Position numbers and translations under genes: made by a program | In this document: positions 42,682 through 51,846 of the stretch, piece by piece | How positions within the stretch are numbered: position 1 is the first letter of the stretch | Layout: each line of letters starts with the position of its first letter | Origin: CAWUEZ02 sp963921355 | Lineage (GTDB): Bacteria; Pseudomonadota; Alphaproteobacteria; Thalassobaculales; Thalassobaculaceae | Reading direction: 5' to 3' | Assembly (NCBI GenBank): GCA_963921355.3 | Contig: OZ001190.1 | Coordinates: 186,001 to 250,000, forward strand | Length of the DNA stretch: 64,000 nt | Notes under the pieces: generated by a model | The model's input: only the letters and a program-made list of their open reading frames with translations | Database searches by the model: none | Told to the model about the DNA's origin: nothing

Positions 42682-43440
42682 ATGGCCATGGAGGCGCACA
42701 TGGACGGACCGGACGACGTGCTGGAGACCCCCGCTCCGGCCCCGGCTGCGACGCGCAGCAAGCGCCCCCGCACGCCTGCCGTCCGCTCGCCCGTCGACGT
42801 GCCGTATGCGTTGTGGCTCGCCACGGTGGCCACCGCTCTGATGGGCGCGATCAGCGTCGTCATGGCGCTGATTCTCTACCTCATCGACAACGCGCTCTCG
42901 TTCTCCGGCGAGGGGACGCTGTTCGGATCCGAAAGCTACATCCGCATGCTGGAACTGTCGGCCATCTTCGCGGCACTGGCGATTCTCGCTCACCTGCTCC
43001 GTCTGCGTCTGGAAGCCATGCGGACGGCGACGGTCGTGGTGCCGCTGCCGAACCGGATCGCCGTGCAACCGCCTTCCGGGGACCTCGTGTCGCAGTTCGA
43101 GATCTCCTGCAAGATCTCGATCGCTCTCGACCATGACGGCCCCGCCAACGCGCTGATCTCGAAACAGGACGTCTTGAAGGAAGTGCTCGAGAACGCCTTC
43201 CTGGTCGCCGTCACCGACCCGGATATCCGGTTCTCCAAGGACAAGATGGCCCAGACGCTCAAGGTCGCCGCCGTCCATGTCCTCGGCAAGGGGATCGCCT
43301 ACATCGAGATCTCCGAGATCCGCCAGCGCCGGCTGCCGCCGCAACACCATCAGCCGCAGCACCATCAACCGCCGGCTCCTCGCCCTGCCGAACCGATCGA
43401 GAACGTGGTCGAGGACGAGATGGACGCGCAGGCCGGGTAG
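42682..43440 (+). CDS. Two-TM protein with His/Pro/Gln-rich tail, unknown function
   Basis: This 252-residue protein has a 40-residue charged N-tail, TM1 (LWLATVATALMGAISVVMAL), a short loop, TM2 (ELSAIFAALAILAHLLRLRL, about 95-115), and a cytoplasmic or periplasmic domain of about 130 residues. That domain reads DLVSQFEISCKISIALDHDG, then LKEVLENAFLVAVTDPDIRFS, reminiscent of FliL-like beta-alpha folds without clear identity. The C-terminus ends QQHHQPQHHQPPAP-like, a His-Gln-Pro stretch that may bind metal. No neighbours suggest a role. Confidence 0.68.
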   Translation: MAMEAHMDGPDDVLETPAPAPAATRSKRPRTPAVRSPVDVPYALWLATVATALMGAISVVMALILYLIDNALSFSGEGTLFGSESYIRMLELSAIFAALAILAHLLRLRLEAMRTATVVVPLPNRIAVQPPSGDLVSQFEISCKISIALDHDGPANALISKQDVLKEVLENAFLVAVTDPDIRFSKDKMAQTLKVAAVHVLGKGIAYIEISEIRQRRLPPQHHQPQHHQPPAPRPAEPIENVVEDEMDAQAG

Positions 43441-43479
43441 GTTCGGCAGGCCGTTCGATCTGTAGCTTCGTCAGGCGAC

Positions 43480-44628
43480 CTAGGCAGCTCTCCTCAGGCA
43501 GCGGTCGAGTGCGGTAAACAACCCGTCGACCTCTTCGAGCGCATTGAACAGATACGGCGAGACACGGATCTGGCCGTTGCGCAGGCTGACATATACGCCG
43601 TTCGCCGCCAGTTGATCCGCCAGTTCCGCCATCGGTGTTTCGGGCAGGGTCAACCCGATGAAATGCGGAGAGCGATGGGCCTTCGGCGGCACCCCCCACC
43701 CGCGAGCCAGCGCCTCGTCGGCGATCCTGTCTACCACCGGCTCGATCCCGCGGGCGATTTCGGTCACGCCCCAGGCGGCGATTTGCTCCATCGCGGCAAC
43801 CGCCATGGGCGTATGGATCATCGAATCCGCCGCTCCCTGATCGAAGCGTTCGGCCCCCGGTCGAAACCGCTCGCCATATCCGGGCGAGTGCGTCATCGGC
43901 CCGTCGCCGATGCGGGCCGCGTGATTGTGCTCCAACGGCTCGCCATGCTGGCGGCGCGGTGCCACATACAGGTAGCCGCTCTGGTCAGGTGAAAGCAGCC
44001 ACTTGTAGGCCGAGCAGGCAACGTAATCAGGGTCGAGACGGGCGATATCCAGCGGGACCACGCCGATCGACTGGGTCGCGTCGATCATCAGGGCCGCACC
44101 CTGGGCATGGGTCACGTCGGCGATCGGGCCAAGATCGAGCACACCGCCATCGACCCAATGAACGTTCGGCAAAGTCACCAGGCCGGTATCCGGATTGATA
44201 TGGTCGAGGACCGCGGCCGTCCAATCACCATCACCCGGTCTCGGGACAACGATCATCCGGGCACCGTCGCGTTCGGCGACCCGCTGCCAGATGTAGTAGT
44301 TGGATGGGAACTGAGCCTCGAGCACGACGATCGTCTGTCCGGGCTCCAGGACCAGGTTGCGCGCGGCGATGGCGGTGCCGTAGCTGGTCGCCGTGGACAG
44401 GGCGATATCGGTCGGCTGGGCCCCGATGAACCCGGCGAACAGTTCCCGCGCCCTCCGCATCTCCGCACCAAGGTTCTGACGCTCCGGCTCCCACGGGCGC
44501 GCTTTGCGATCGACCGCCCGCCGGCCGGCCTCGGCGGCAGCGCGCGGCGCCGGGCCTTGGGCGGCGCAGTTCATGTAGATCACGTCATCCGGAAGGTCGA
44601 ACAGGCGCCGTTGCGAGCCTGGTGTCAC
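43480..44628 (-). CDS. Class V aminotransferase-fold protein (cysteine desulfurase/kynureninase-like)
   Basis: This 382-residue PLP enzyme has LSTATSYGTAIAARNLVL near residue 80 and DATQSIGVVPLDIARLDPDY near 185. The PLP lysine is in VACSAYKWLLSPDQSGYLYV near 210. The general shape matches class V enzymes that act on cysteine, kynurenine or isopenicillin-type substrates. The start is GTG 44628, preceded by AGGAG. It is not next to iron-sulfur assembly genes, so a role in housekeeping cluster synthesis is unlikely. The substrate is unknown. Confidence 0.85.
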   Translation of the reverse strand: MTPGSQRRLFDLPDDVIYMNCAAQGPAPRAAAEAGRRAVDRKARPWEPERQNLGAEMRRARELFAGFIGAQPTDIALSTATSYGTAIAARNLVLEPGQTIVVLEAQFPSNYYIWQRVAERDGARMIVVPRPGDGDWTAAVLDHINPDTGLVTLPNVHWVDGGVLDLGPIADVTHAQGAALMIDATQSIGVVPLDIARLDPDYVACSAYKWLLSPDQSGYLYVAPRRQHGEPLEHNHAARIGDGPMTHSPGYGERFRPGAERFDQGAADSMIHTPMAVAAMEQIAAWGVTEIARGIEPVVDRIADEALARGWGVPPKAHRSPHFIGLTLPETPMAELADQLAANGVYVSLRNGQIRVSPYLFNALEEVDGLFTALDRCLRRAA

Positions 44629-44700
44629 GGCTGGCTCTCCTAGAGCGGTGATGTCATTGAGAGTCAGTTTAGGGCCGGCCGACCGGCAATGCGCAAGAAA

Positions 44701-45918
44701 TCAGGAGTCGGCCTTGCCCGCGAGCTTGGGCGGCGCGCCTTCGAGCCGCGCTTCGTCGAGTTCGACACCGTCGAGGACCGCGCCGGTAAGGTTGGCGCCG
44801 TTAAGGCGGGTCTTCTGTTCCCGGTCCGAAATCTGACCATGGCTCGACATCAGAGGGGCTGCCTTCAGCACGGCGTCGGTCAGATCGGCGCGTGCGAGGT
44901 TTGCACCGGAAAGAATGGCGCCCGAGAGATTGCACCGCGCCAGTGACGCGAGGGACAGGTCGGCACCGGACAGGTCGGAAAGCACCAGCAGAGCATCCGT
45001 CAACAGCGCCCGCCGCAAGATGGCACCCCGCAGATCGGCACCCGAGAGGTTAAGCCCCCGAAGATCAGCGTCCGTGAGATCCACACCATCGAGCGAGGCG
45101 CGCGCGCCACGTCTCCCATCGCTGCGCACCCACCGGTCATGCTCGACCAGGGTGCGCTGAACCTCGGCTGCAACGATATCCGCAGGCGGCGCCAGCCGGG
45201 CCCGCGAGGTGTCGACCCGGCTGAGATCGACATCGCGCAGGCGCGCACCGATGAGGTTGGCGCGATCCATGGTCGCGCCGTCCAACTGCGCGCCCGAGAG
45301 ATCGGCGCCGGTGACCAGTGAGTCGCTTAAATCCGCGTCGCTGAGATCGGCCGCCGCCAGGTTCGCGTTTCGCAGAATCGCGCCCGACATCGCCGCCCGA
45401 CGCAGGGATGCACGCTCCAGATTGGCACCGGTCAGATCGGTTTGAGCCAGATGGGCGCTTTCAAACTTTACCCCCTTCAGGTTGGCCCGGTGCATCCGCG
45501 CACCTTCGAAGTTCACGGCGGTTTCCGCGAATCCGCCCGGATCACCGTCTTCTCCGGGGAGACCCGTCGCACCCCGCAACGAAACCCCGCGCAGATCGGC
45601 GCCTTCGAACGCTGCCCCAATCAGGATGGTGCCGTTCAGATCAGCCTCGAGCAGCGTGGCGTCCCGAAACGTCGCGCCGGACAGATCGGCTCCGGCGAAG
45701 ATCGCCCGCGTCAGATCGGCGCCGACAAAACGGACCCCGTGCAACTGGGCGCCCCCGAAATCGACCTCGCGCAGGTCCTTGCCGGAAAAGTCGAGGCCGA
45801 ACAGGTTCGTGCGGGCAAAAGAGGCGGGCTCGCCCTCGCCCTCCCCCTGCAACCAAAGCAGATGGCTGGCGAGCTTAAGCTCGACCGTTTCATGCGAAAT
45901 GTGGCCCATGAGACTCAT
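44701..45918 (-). CDS. Pentapeptide-repeat protein with duplicated helical-entry module
   Basis: This ~405-residue protein consists of A(D/N)LxG-type five-residue repeats that fold as a right-handed quadrilateral beta-helix, for example ADLTRAIFAGADLSGATFRD. Two modules begin with a short helix of the same design: LASHLLWLQGEGEGEPASFA near residue 20 and LVEHDRWVRSDGRRGARASL near residue 265. This suggests an internal duplication. Such proteins often mimic DNA (gyrase inhibitors, Qnr-like) or act as scaffolds, and function here is unknown. It starts 37 nt after the class III aminotransferase gene on the same strand. Confidence 0.85.
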   Translation of the reverse strand: MSLMGHISHETVELKLASHLLWLQGEGEGEPASFARTNLFGLDFSGKDLREVDFGGAQLHGVRFVGADLTRAIFAGADLSGATFRDATLLEADLNGTILIGAAFEGADLRGVSLRGATGLPGEDGDPGGFAETAVNFEGARMHRANLKGVKFESAHLAQTDLTGANLERASLRRAAMSGAILRNANLAAADLSDADLSDSLVTGADLSGAQLDGATMDRANLIGARLRDVDLSRVDTSRARLAPPADIVAAEVQRTLVEHDRWVRSDGRRGARASLDGVDLTDADLRGLNLSGADLRGAILRRALLTDALLVLSDLSGADLSLASLARCNLSGAILSGANLARADLTDAVLKAAPLMSSHGQISDREQKTRLNGANLTGAVLDGVELDEARLEGAPPKLAGKADS

Positions 45919-45955
45919 GTGACCCAACCATAGCGACGTCGTCGTTAACGATCCG

Positions 45956-47371
45956 TTAATCTGTTCCGCGACGCAAGCGCCAGAGCACCTCCTCCGCATC
46001 CACCAGGGTTTGGGCGAATAGCTCAGCCATTTCAGCGGTCTCCGACTCCGTCGCGATCAGCGGCGGCGAGACCATGACCCAATCTCCGTCCCGTCCAGCA
46101 TTTGTGCGTCGTGTGTAGAGAATGAGCCCGCGCTCGAACGCCAGACGGGAGACCACTGCGGCCGCGTTCACGGCCGCCGGGAACGATCTCCTGGCGGCTT
46201 TGTCCTCGACAAACTCGACGGCCATCAGCAGGCCCTTGCCACGCACGTCACCGACGATGCTGGACGACTCGGCGATGGCCTCCAGGCGCGAGCGCAGGGA
46301 TCGGCCGAGCATCGTCGCCCGATCGATCAGGCCCCGCTCGAGGGTTTCCTCCAGGACCGCAAGCCCGACCGCACATGCCAGGGGGCTTCCGAAAGCCGTG
46401 TGCCCGTGCTGGAAACCGCCACCATCGGCGACCTGGGCGACGAGAGCCCGCGGGGCAAGCACGAGGCCGAGCGGCATATACCCGGCCCCGACGCCTTTCG
46501 CCATGACCACAAGATCCGCGGGACAGTCCGGCCAGTGCTGGTGCGACAGGAAAGCGCCTGTCCGCCCGCCACCGCTCATCACCTCGTCGTGGATCAACAG
46601 CACGCCGTGATGATCGCAGATCTCACGCACCCGCCTCATGTACGCCGCATGGGGCACCAGGGCGCCGGTCGCAACACCACCGACCGGCTCCTGAATGAAC
46701 GCCAGCACCGTGTCCGACCCTTCCGACCGGATTGTGGCATCGAGCTGATCGGCGCAATGCAGCGCCCAGGATTCCGGATCGAATTCGGGCGGAATGCGAT
46801 AGGAAACCGGCGCCGGTACCTTTGGCATGGACAGCATCATCGGGCCGAACAGGGTCTCCGCCGCAGAGTCCCCGGTGACGCTGAGGGCACCCAACGTACT
46901 GCCGTGATAGGAGGGTTGGCGTGAGATCACCTTCCAGCGGCCGGCGTCGCCACGGGCCAGAGCGATCTGCCTGGCAAGTTTGAGCGCCGCCTCATTCGCC
47001 TCAGACCCGCCGGAGACAACGAACACCCGTTCGTACCCCGGCCCCGCCGCTTCCGCCAATCGCTCGGCGAAATCCCGGTTCGCATGGCTTTCGAAATGGG
47101 AGACGTTAGCAAAGGCGGCCGCACGAGCCTGAGCGTCGAGGGCGTCCAGAACCCGCGCATTGCCGTAGCCGAGATTGCAGGCCACCGGGCCCGAGCTCGC
47201 GTCGAGATAGCGGCGGCCGGTGGTATCCCAGAGGCAGACTCCTTCGGCCCTGGCGATCCGGGGCTTCGCAGGGGTACCAGCCGGCACGGCGAAAACCTGA
47301 ACGGGCTCGCCCCGTTCCAGCGTTCCGAGTGCTGGCGTCCCGGTCTCCGCCGTGCCCAGGTCCGTTGCCAT
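45956..47371 (-). CDS. Class III aminotransferase (PLP-dependent)
   Basis: This 471-residue omega-type transaminase has VFVVSGGSEANEAALKLARQ near residue 115 and LLIHDEVMSGGGRTGAFLSH near 245. The Schiff-base lysine is in LVVMAKGVGAGYMPLGLVLA near 275. Such enzymes transfer the amino group from amines or beta/omega-amino acids to a keto acid. ATG 47371 follows GAAGGGA. The divergent CoA-transferase starts 216 nt away, so they may share regulation. The substrate is not predictable. Confidence 0.88.
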   Translation of the reverse strand: MATDLGTAETGTPALGTLERGEPVQVFAVPAGTPAKPRIARAEGVCLWDTTGRRYLDASSGPVACNLGYGNARVLDALDAQARAAAFANVSHFESHANRDFAERLAEAAGPGYERVFVVSGGSEANEAALKLARQIALARGDAGRWKVISRQPSYHGSTLGALSVTGDSAAETLFGPMMLSMPKVPAPVSYRIPPEFDPESWALHCADQLDATIRSEGSDTVLAFIQEPVGGVATGALVPHAAYMRRVREICDHHGVLLIHDEVMSGGGRTGAFLSHQHWPDCPADLVVMAKGVGAGYMPLGLVLAPRALVAQVADGGGFQHGHTAFGSPLACAVGLAVLEETLERGLIDRATMLGRSLRSRLEAIAESSSIVGDVRGKGLLMAVEFVEDKAARRSFPAAVNAAAVVSRLAFERGLILYTRRTNAGRDGDWVMVSPPLIATESETAEMAELFAQTLVDAEEVLWRLRRGTD

Positions 47372-47587
47372 GGAGTCCCTTCCGGTCGTCTCTTCGCAAG
47401 CGGTCACCCCCACCCGCACCCCATACTGGCGCTGACGGCTGCAATCGCCAAGCGGTCGGTCCAGGACGGCGACAGACCGCCGATCGACCAATCTGCGCTA
47501 CCATTCGCCGGGACAACGCCGGATCGACCAACCGGCGACGCCGCTCGGATCGGGCGAAGAACCGGAGCAGGGCCACTGGGGGAGTCG

Positions 47588-49513
47588 ATGCGCAACAAGA
47601 TTGTGTCCGCCGCGGAGGCGGTCGCCGTGATTCGAAACGGCGACACCATCGCCAACTCCGGTTTCGTCGGCATCGGCACGCCCGACGCCCTGCTGGCGGC
47701 ATTGGAGCGCCGGTTTCTAGAAACGCGAGCCCCCCGCGACCTCGGTCTGGTCTTCGCCGCCGGCCAGGGCGACGGCCAATCGCGCGGCCTGAACCGCCTG
47801 GGGCATCCTGGTCTGATCAGCTGGGCGGTCGGGGGCCATTGGGGGCTCGTGCCCCGCCTGGCCGCCCTGGCCGTGCAGGGGGAGATGTCGGCCTACAATC
47901 TGCCCCAGGGCTGCATCAGCCACCTCTACCGTGTGATCGCCGGCCGCAAGCCGGGCTTGCTCAGCAAGGTTGGGCTCGGGACCTTTGTCGATCCCCGGAT
48001 CGAAGGCGGCAAGATCAATGATGCCACCAAAGACGATCTGGTCGACGTGATGACAGTGGCCGGCGAGGAGTGGCTGTTCTACCGCGCGTTCCCGATCCAG
48101 ATCGCGTTCCTGCGTGCCACCACGTCGTGTCCGGCCGGCAACCTGACCATGGAGCGCGAGGCTCTGACCCTGGACTCGCTCGCCATGGCCTCGGCGGTCA
48201 GAGCATCCGGCGGCCTTGTCATCGCCCAGGTTGAGCGGATTGCCGAGGCCGGCGCGCTCAATGCACGCCAGGTCAAGGTGCCAGGCGTGATGGTCGATTG
48301 CGTCGTGGTCGCGGATCCGGAGCACCATCCCCAGACCTACGCCACCCAGTACGACCCGGCATTCTCGGCGGAGATCCGCAAGCCCCTGGGCGCGGTCGCC
48401 GCCATGGACCTGAGCGAACGAAAGATCATCGCCCGGCGGGCCGCCATGGAGCTGCAGGCGAACCAGGTCGTCAACCTCGGGATCGGCATGCCCGAAGGGG
48501 TGGCTGCGGTCGCCGGCGAGGAGAAGATCCTGAAGTACCTGACCCTGACCGCCGAACCCGGCGTCATCGGGGGGCTGCCCGCCAGCGGGTTGGACTTCGG
48601 CGCCGGAATCAACACCGACGCCGTGATCGACCAGAACCAGCAGTTCGATTTCTACGACGGTGGCGGGCTCGACCTGGCCTGCCTCGGCATGGCGGAGGCG
48701 GATCGGCGCGGCAACGTCAACGTCAGCCGCTTCGGCCCCAAGCTCGCGGGTGCAGGCGGCTTCATCAACATCTCGCAGAATGCCCGCCGCCTGGTGTTCG
48801 TGGGTACCTTAACCGCCGGCGGGCTGGATACCGCCATCACCGACGGCGGCCTTCGCATCCTCCAGGAAGGACGGGCCCGCAAGTTCGTCGAGCAGGTCCA
48901 GCAGATCACGTTCTCCGGCCCCCATGCGACGGCACGAGCTCAGCCCGTCCTCTACATCACCGAGCGGGCGGTCTTTCGGCTGGAAGCCGAGGGACTTCGA
49001 CTGCTCGAGATCGCCCCGGGCGTCGACCTGGAGCGCGATGTCCTCGCCTTGATGGACTTCGAGCCGATCGTTGACGGGCTGACCACGATGGACGAGCGGA
49101 TTTTCGATCCGGCGCCGATCGGTCTCGAAGATCTCATGATCGATGTGCCGCTCGACGACCGGATCATCTATGAGGCCGACACCAATACGTTGTTCCTCAA
49201 TTTCGAGGGCCTGTCGGTCAGAACGCCAGGAGACGTGGGATCGGTCGAAACCGCGGTGGCCGAGCGCTGTCGCGCCGTCGGCAAGCGCGTCGACGTGATC
49301 GTGAACTACGACAACTTCCACGTCTCGGACGTTGTTCTCGATCTCTGGGCGGAGATGGTCGCCCGGGTCACCGATGCCTTCTATGCGGACATTCGGCGGT
49401 ATACGACCAGCGCCTTCATGCGCCTCAAGCTCGGCGAGGCGCTGTCAGCGCGCGGTGCGTCGCCCCACGTGTTCGAAAGCAAGCGAGAAGCCCAGGCCGC
49501 CCGGCGCACGTGA
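47588..49513 (+). CDS. One-chain family I CoA-transferase with extra C-terminal domain
   Basis: This 641-residue YdiF/propionate CoA-transferase-like enzyme has fused alpha and beta domains. The alpha half has IRNGDTIANSGFVGIGTPDA and IAGRKPGLLSKVGLGTFVDP. The beta half has QVVNLGIGMPEGVAAVA and LTAEPGVIGGLPASGLDFGA, where the Glu is the expected nucleophile. Typical YdiF proteins end near residue 520. Here about 125 more residues follow, beginning FDPAPIGLEDLMIDVPLDDR and running through VDVIVNYDNFHVSDVVLDLW. The function of that tail is unknown. GGGGGAG precedes ATG 47588. Confidence 0.88.
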   Translation: MRNKIVSAAEAVAVIRNGDTIANSGFVGIGTPDALLAALERRFLETRAPRDLGLVFAAGQGDGQSRGLNRLGHPGLISWAVGGHWGLVPRLAALAVQGEMSAYNLPQGCISHLYRVIAGRKPGLLSKVGLGTFVDPRIEGGKINDATKDDLVDVMTVAGEEWLFYRAFPIQIAFLRATTSCPAGNLTMEREALTLDSLAMASAVRASGGLVIAQVERIAEAGALNARQVKVPGVMVDCVVVADPEHHPQTYATQYDPAFSAEIRKPLGAVAAMDLSERKIIARRAAMELQANQVVNLGIGMPEGVAAVAGEEKILKYLTLTAEPGVIGGLPASGLDFGAGINTDAVIDQNQQFDFYDGGGLDLACLGMAEADRRGNVNVSRFGPKLAGAGGFINISQNARRLVFVGTLTAGGLDTAITDGGLRILQEGRARKFVEQVQQITFSGPHATARAQPVLYITERAVFRLEAEGLRLLEIAPGVDLERDVLALMDFEPIVDGLTTMDERIFDPAPIGLEDLMIDVPLDDRIIYEADTNTLFLNFEGLSVRTPGDVGSVETAVAERCRAVGKRVDVIVNYDNFHVSDVVLDLWAEMVARVTDAFYADIRRYTTSAFMRLKLGEALSARGASPHVFESKREAQAARRT

Positions 49514-49619
49514 GATCACACCACCACGGGCGTCCATCGGTCTGACCGGCGTGAGCGCCGGGCACTAAGATAAATACATCTTGTGCTATCTTGCCGCATC
49601 GCATACTATATCTTTTACG

Positions 49620-49829
49620 AGGTTAGTCTGATTCGTGTCTGCCGAACCGTTGATCCCCATGGTCGGTCGGCACTCAAGGTTCCGCCGCTTCCCCGGCGGC
49701 GGAAACTGGAAGCGGCGGTGTCCCCTCATTGCTGCTTTCAACCACCCTGTGAAGCTCCTACGGGCGACGATCGTCGCCCAGCCTGGCGGGTGCGCCCGCA
49801 CGCGAATATCGGCGCACCCGGCTTTTTCC
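49620..49829 (+). ncRNA. Candidate structured RNA or attenuator upstream of ridA
   Basis: The 438-bp gap 49514-49951 holds no convincing protein gene. An AT-rich block (49566-49625, containing CTATAT) looks like a promoter. After it come a strong hairpin at 49680-49704 (TTCCGCCG with CGGCGGAA), a perfect 18-bp palindrome at 49762-49779 (GGGCGACGATCGTCGCCC), and a terminator-like stem (GGGTGCGCC/GGCGCACCC, 49788-49819) followed by five Ts. The last arm can instead pair as CCCGG/CCGGG around the T-run, as in attenuators. It could be an sRNA or the ridA leader. I recognise no known RNA family. Confidence 0.4.
49788..49829 (+). terminator. Terminator-like stem-loop with T-run
   Basis: The nine-base arms GGGTGCGCC and GGCGCACCC enclose a 14-nt loop and are followed by GGCTTTTTCC. 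An alternative hairpin CCCGG-CTTTTT-CCGGG would prevent it. This ends the candidate RNA, or attenuates transcription into ridA. Confidence 0.5.
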
Positions 49830-49951
49830 GGGAGGTTCCTGGCCGATCCCCGACAGATGCATCGCGTGGTTTTGTGACTGGCTCTCAGGCCGCCATCATG
49901 GGTATCTAGTGCCCCACCATCTGTCCACGCGACCCCTCCAGGAGCAGTCCG

Positions 49952-50419
49952 ATGACCGGCACGATCGACGCCCGTTTGAACGAACTTGGAATCGACATTC
50001 CGTCTCCCGCGACGCCCGCCGCCAACTACGTGCCGTTCGTGCGGTCCGGCAACCTGCTGTTCGTCTCGGGCCAGATCCCCATGGTCGATGGGAAAATCGA
50101 GGGTACCGGCGTTGTCGGCCAGGACCTGACGACCGATGACGCCCGTAAGGTCGCCGAGATCTGCGCGAAGAACCTGATCGCCCAGGCGCGTGCCGCATGC
50201 GACGGCGACCTCGACAAAGTCGTGCGGGTCGTCAAGCTCGGCGGGTTCGTGAGATGCACGGCCGAGTTCAGCGAACAACCGGAGGTCATCAACGGCGCCT
50301 CCGACCTGATGGTCGCCGTTTTCGGCGACAAAGGCCGCCATTCCCGCTTCGCGGTCGGAACCAATGCCCTGCCGCGCGGGGTGTCGGTCGAGATCGAAGC
50401 GGTCTTCGAACTCGGCTGA
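49952..50419 (+). CDS. ridA: RidA family protein
   Basis: This 155-residue YjgF/YER057c/UK114-fold protein hydrolyses reactive enamine/imine intermediates made by PLP enzymes such as threonine dehydratase. Visible blocks are RSGNLLFVSGQIPMVDGKIE near residue 30, VVRVVKLGGFVRCTAEFSEQ near 90, and SRFAVGTNALPRGVSVEIEA with the C-terminal Glu. The conserved Arg that binds the substrate carboxylate in RidA proper is replaced or shifted, so it belongs to the larger Rid4-7-type group. AGGAGCAG precedes the ATG. Confidence 0.88.
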   Translation: MTGTIDARLNELGIDIPSPATPAANYVPFVRSGNLLFVSGQIPMVDGKIEGTGVVGQDLTTDDARKVAEICAKNLIAQARAACDGDLDKVVRVVKLGGFVRCTAEFSEQPEVINGASDLMVAVFGDKGRHSRFAVGTNALPRGVSVEIEAVFELG

Positions 50420-50483
50420 CGGTCTTGTCCGATCCGGCCTTCGCGCCAACCTGTCTGTCTGACGGTTCCGGCAACGGGAAGCG

Positions 50484-51662
50484 ATGATGCCAGACGGAAC
50501 GGATGTCTCGAACACGCTCAAGAACGAGTTCGCGGTTCTGCCCGCGGTCGCCGACGTGTCCGAGGCAGACTGGAACGCCTGCGCGGGTCAGGGCAATCCG
50601 TTCCTGGCCCACGGTTTCCTGAGAGCCCTGGAGGAGAGCGGCTCGGTCCGCGCTGAAACCGGCTGGCTGCCCCGCCATCTGGCGGTGCACGATCAGAGTG
50701 GGCGGCTGGGCGCGGCCATGCCGCTCTATCTGAAGGGGCACTCCCGCGGAGAGTACATCTTCGATTGGGGCTGGGCGGACGCTTATGAGCGAGCGGGCGG
50801 GCGCTATTATCCAAAGCTGCTGTCTGCCGTGCCGTTCACACCAGCTACCGGGCCGCGACTGCTGGTGCGCCCCGATGTCGACCGCACACGCGCTCTGGAC
50901 ATTCTGATCGGCGGGATCGCAACCCTGACGGAGCAACTCGGCGTCTCGTCAGCTCACGTCAACTTCCTGCCCAGAGAGGACTGGGAGAAGCTGGGCAGCT
51001 TCGGGTTCCTGCAGCGCACCGGGCTGCAATACCATTGGCGGAACGATGGCTACAGCGGTTTTGACGACTTCCTCGACGCCTTGTCGTCACGAAAGCGTAA
51101 GGCGATTCGTAAAGAACGCCGGCAGGTGGCCGACACCGAACTGACCATTCATCAACTGGTGGGGCGCGAGATCCAGGAACGACACTGGGATGCGTTCTTT
51201 CACTTCTACATGGACACCTCAGACAGGAAGTGGGGATCGCCGTATCTGAACCGGCGGTTCTTCTCGCTGCTCGGCGAACAGATGGCGGAACGTGTGCTCC
51301 TCATCATGGTGGAGCGCGACGGCGTGCCAGTGGCCGGCGCCCTGAATCTGATCGGCGACGAAACGCTGTTCGGACGCAATTGGGGGTGCACGGAAGACTA
51401 CAAGTTCCTGCATTTCGAGGCCTGCTACTATCAGGCCATAGACTTCGCCATTCGCCATGGCCTCAACACCGTTGAGGCCGGCGCCCAGGGTCAGCACAAG
51501 ATCCAGCGCGGCTACCTGCCGGTCGAAACCTACAGCGCTCACCTGATCCCCGATTCCAGGTTCCGCGACGCGGTCGGGGACTTCCTGGCACGCGAACGGC
51601 GCCAGGTCCGGTATGAGCGGGAGCTTCTGATGACCGAATCTCCCTTTAAAAAAGAAGGATAA
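50484..51662 (+). CDS. FemAB-like GNAT acyltransferase (COG3146)
   Basis: This 392-residue protein matches the FemAB-like/DUF482 family, predicted to add amino acids or acyl groups in cell-envelope metabolism. Typical blocks are NPFLAHGFLRALEESGSV near residue 33, PLYLKGHSRGEYIFDWGWAD near 80, SSRKRKAIRKERRQV near 203, and GAQGQHKIQRGYLPVETYSA near 335. No substrate is known. It is co-directional with ridA (64 nt apart), probably one unit. A short AT-rich gap and a palindrome follow it. Confidence 0.85.
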   Translation: MMPDGTDVSNTLKNEFAVLPAVADVSEADWNACAGQGNPFLAHGFLRALEESGSVRAETGWLPRHLAVHDQSGRLGAAMPLYLKGHSRGEYIFDWGWADAYERAGGRYYPKLLSAVPFTPATGPRLLVRPDVDRTRALDILIGGIATLTEQLGVSSAHVNFLPREDWEKLGSFGFLQRTGLQYHWRNDGYSGFDDFLDALSSRKRKAIRKERRQVADTELTIHQLVGREIQERHWDAFFHFYMDTSDRKWGSPYLNRRFFSLLGEQMAERVLLIMVERDGVPVAGALNLIGDETLFGRNWGCTEDYKFLHFEACYYQAIDFAIRHGLNTVEAGAQGQHKIQRGYLPVETYSAHLIPDSRFRDAVGDFLARERRQVRYERELLMTESPFKKEG

Positions 51663-51675
51663 TGGGCTAGGCTAA

Positions 51676-51693
51676 TGTTGCTGCACTGCAACA
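51676..51693. promoter_or_regulatory. Perfect palindrome upstream of the small HTH gene, PhaR-like
   Basis: TGTTGC, centre TGCACT, GCAACA. The 14-base core TTGCTGCACTGCAA equals that at 10562-10575. It lies 154 bp before the start of the small HTH gene and 14 bp after the acyltransferase stop. It resembles TGC-N-GCA sites of the PhaR regulator. Confidence 0.5.
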
Positions 51694-51846
51694 CAAGTGC
51701 AGATTAGACTGAATTCTGTCACAGAGCGCTTGCCCTCAGCCCAAAGCGGCACAAAATATCAGGTCAATGTGCACGGTAGTGGGGACCGGCCAGTTCGCCG
51801 ACCGTGCAGGCTTTCGTGACAGATCAAGTGAGAAGGAGTTCGCAAG

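Noticed and set aside
49635..49877. An 80-residue reading frame in the gap before ridA
   Set aside because: No ribosome-binding site and no conserved motif; the region is better explained by stem-loops.
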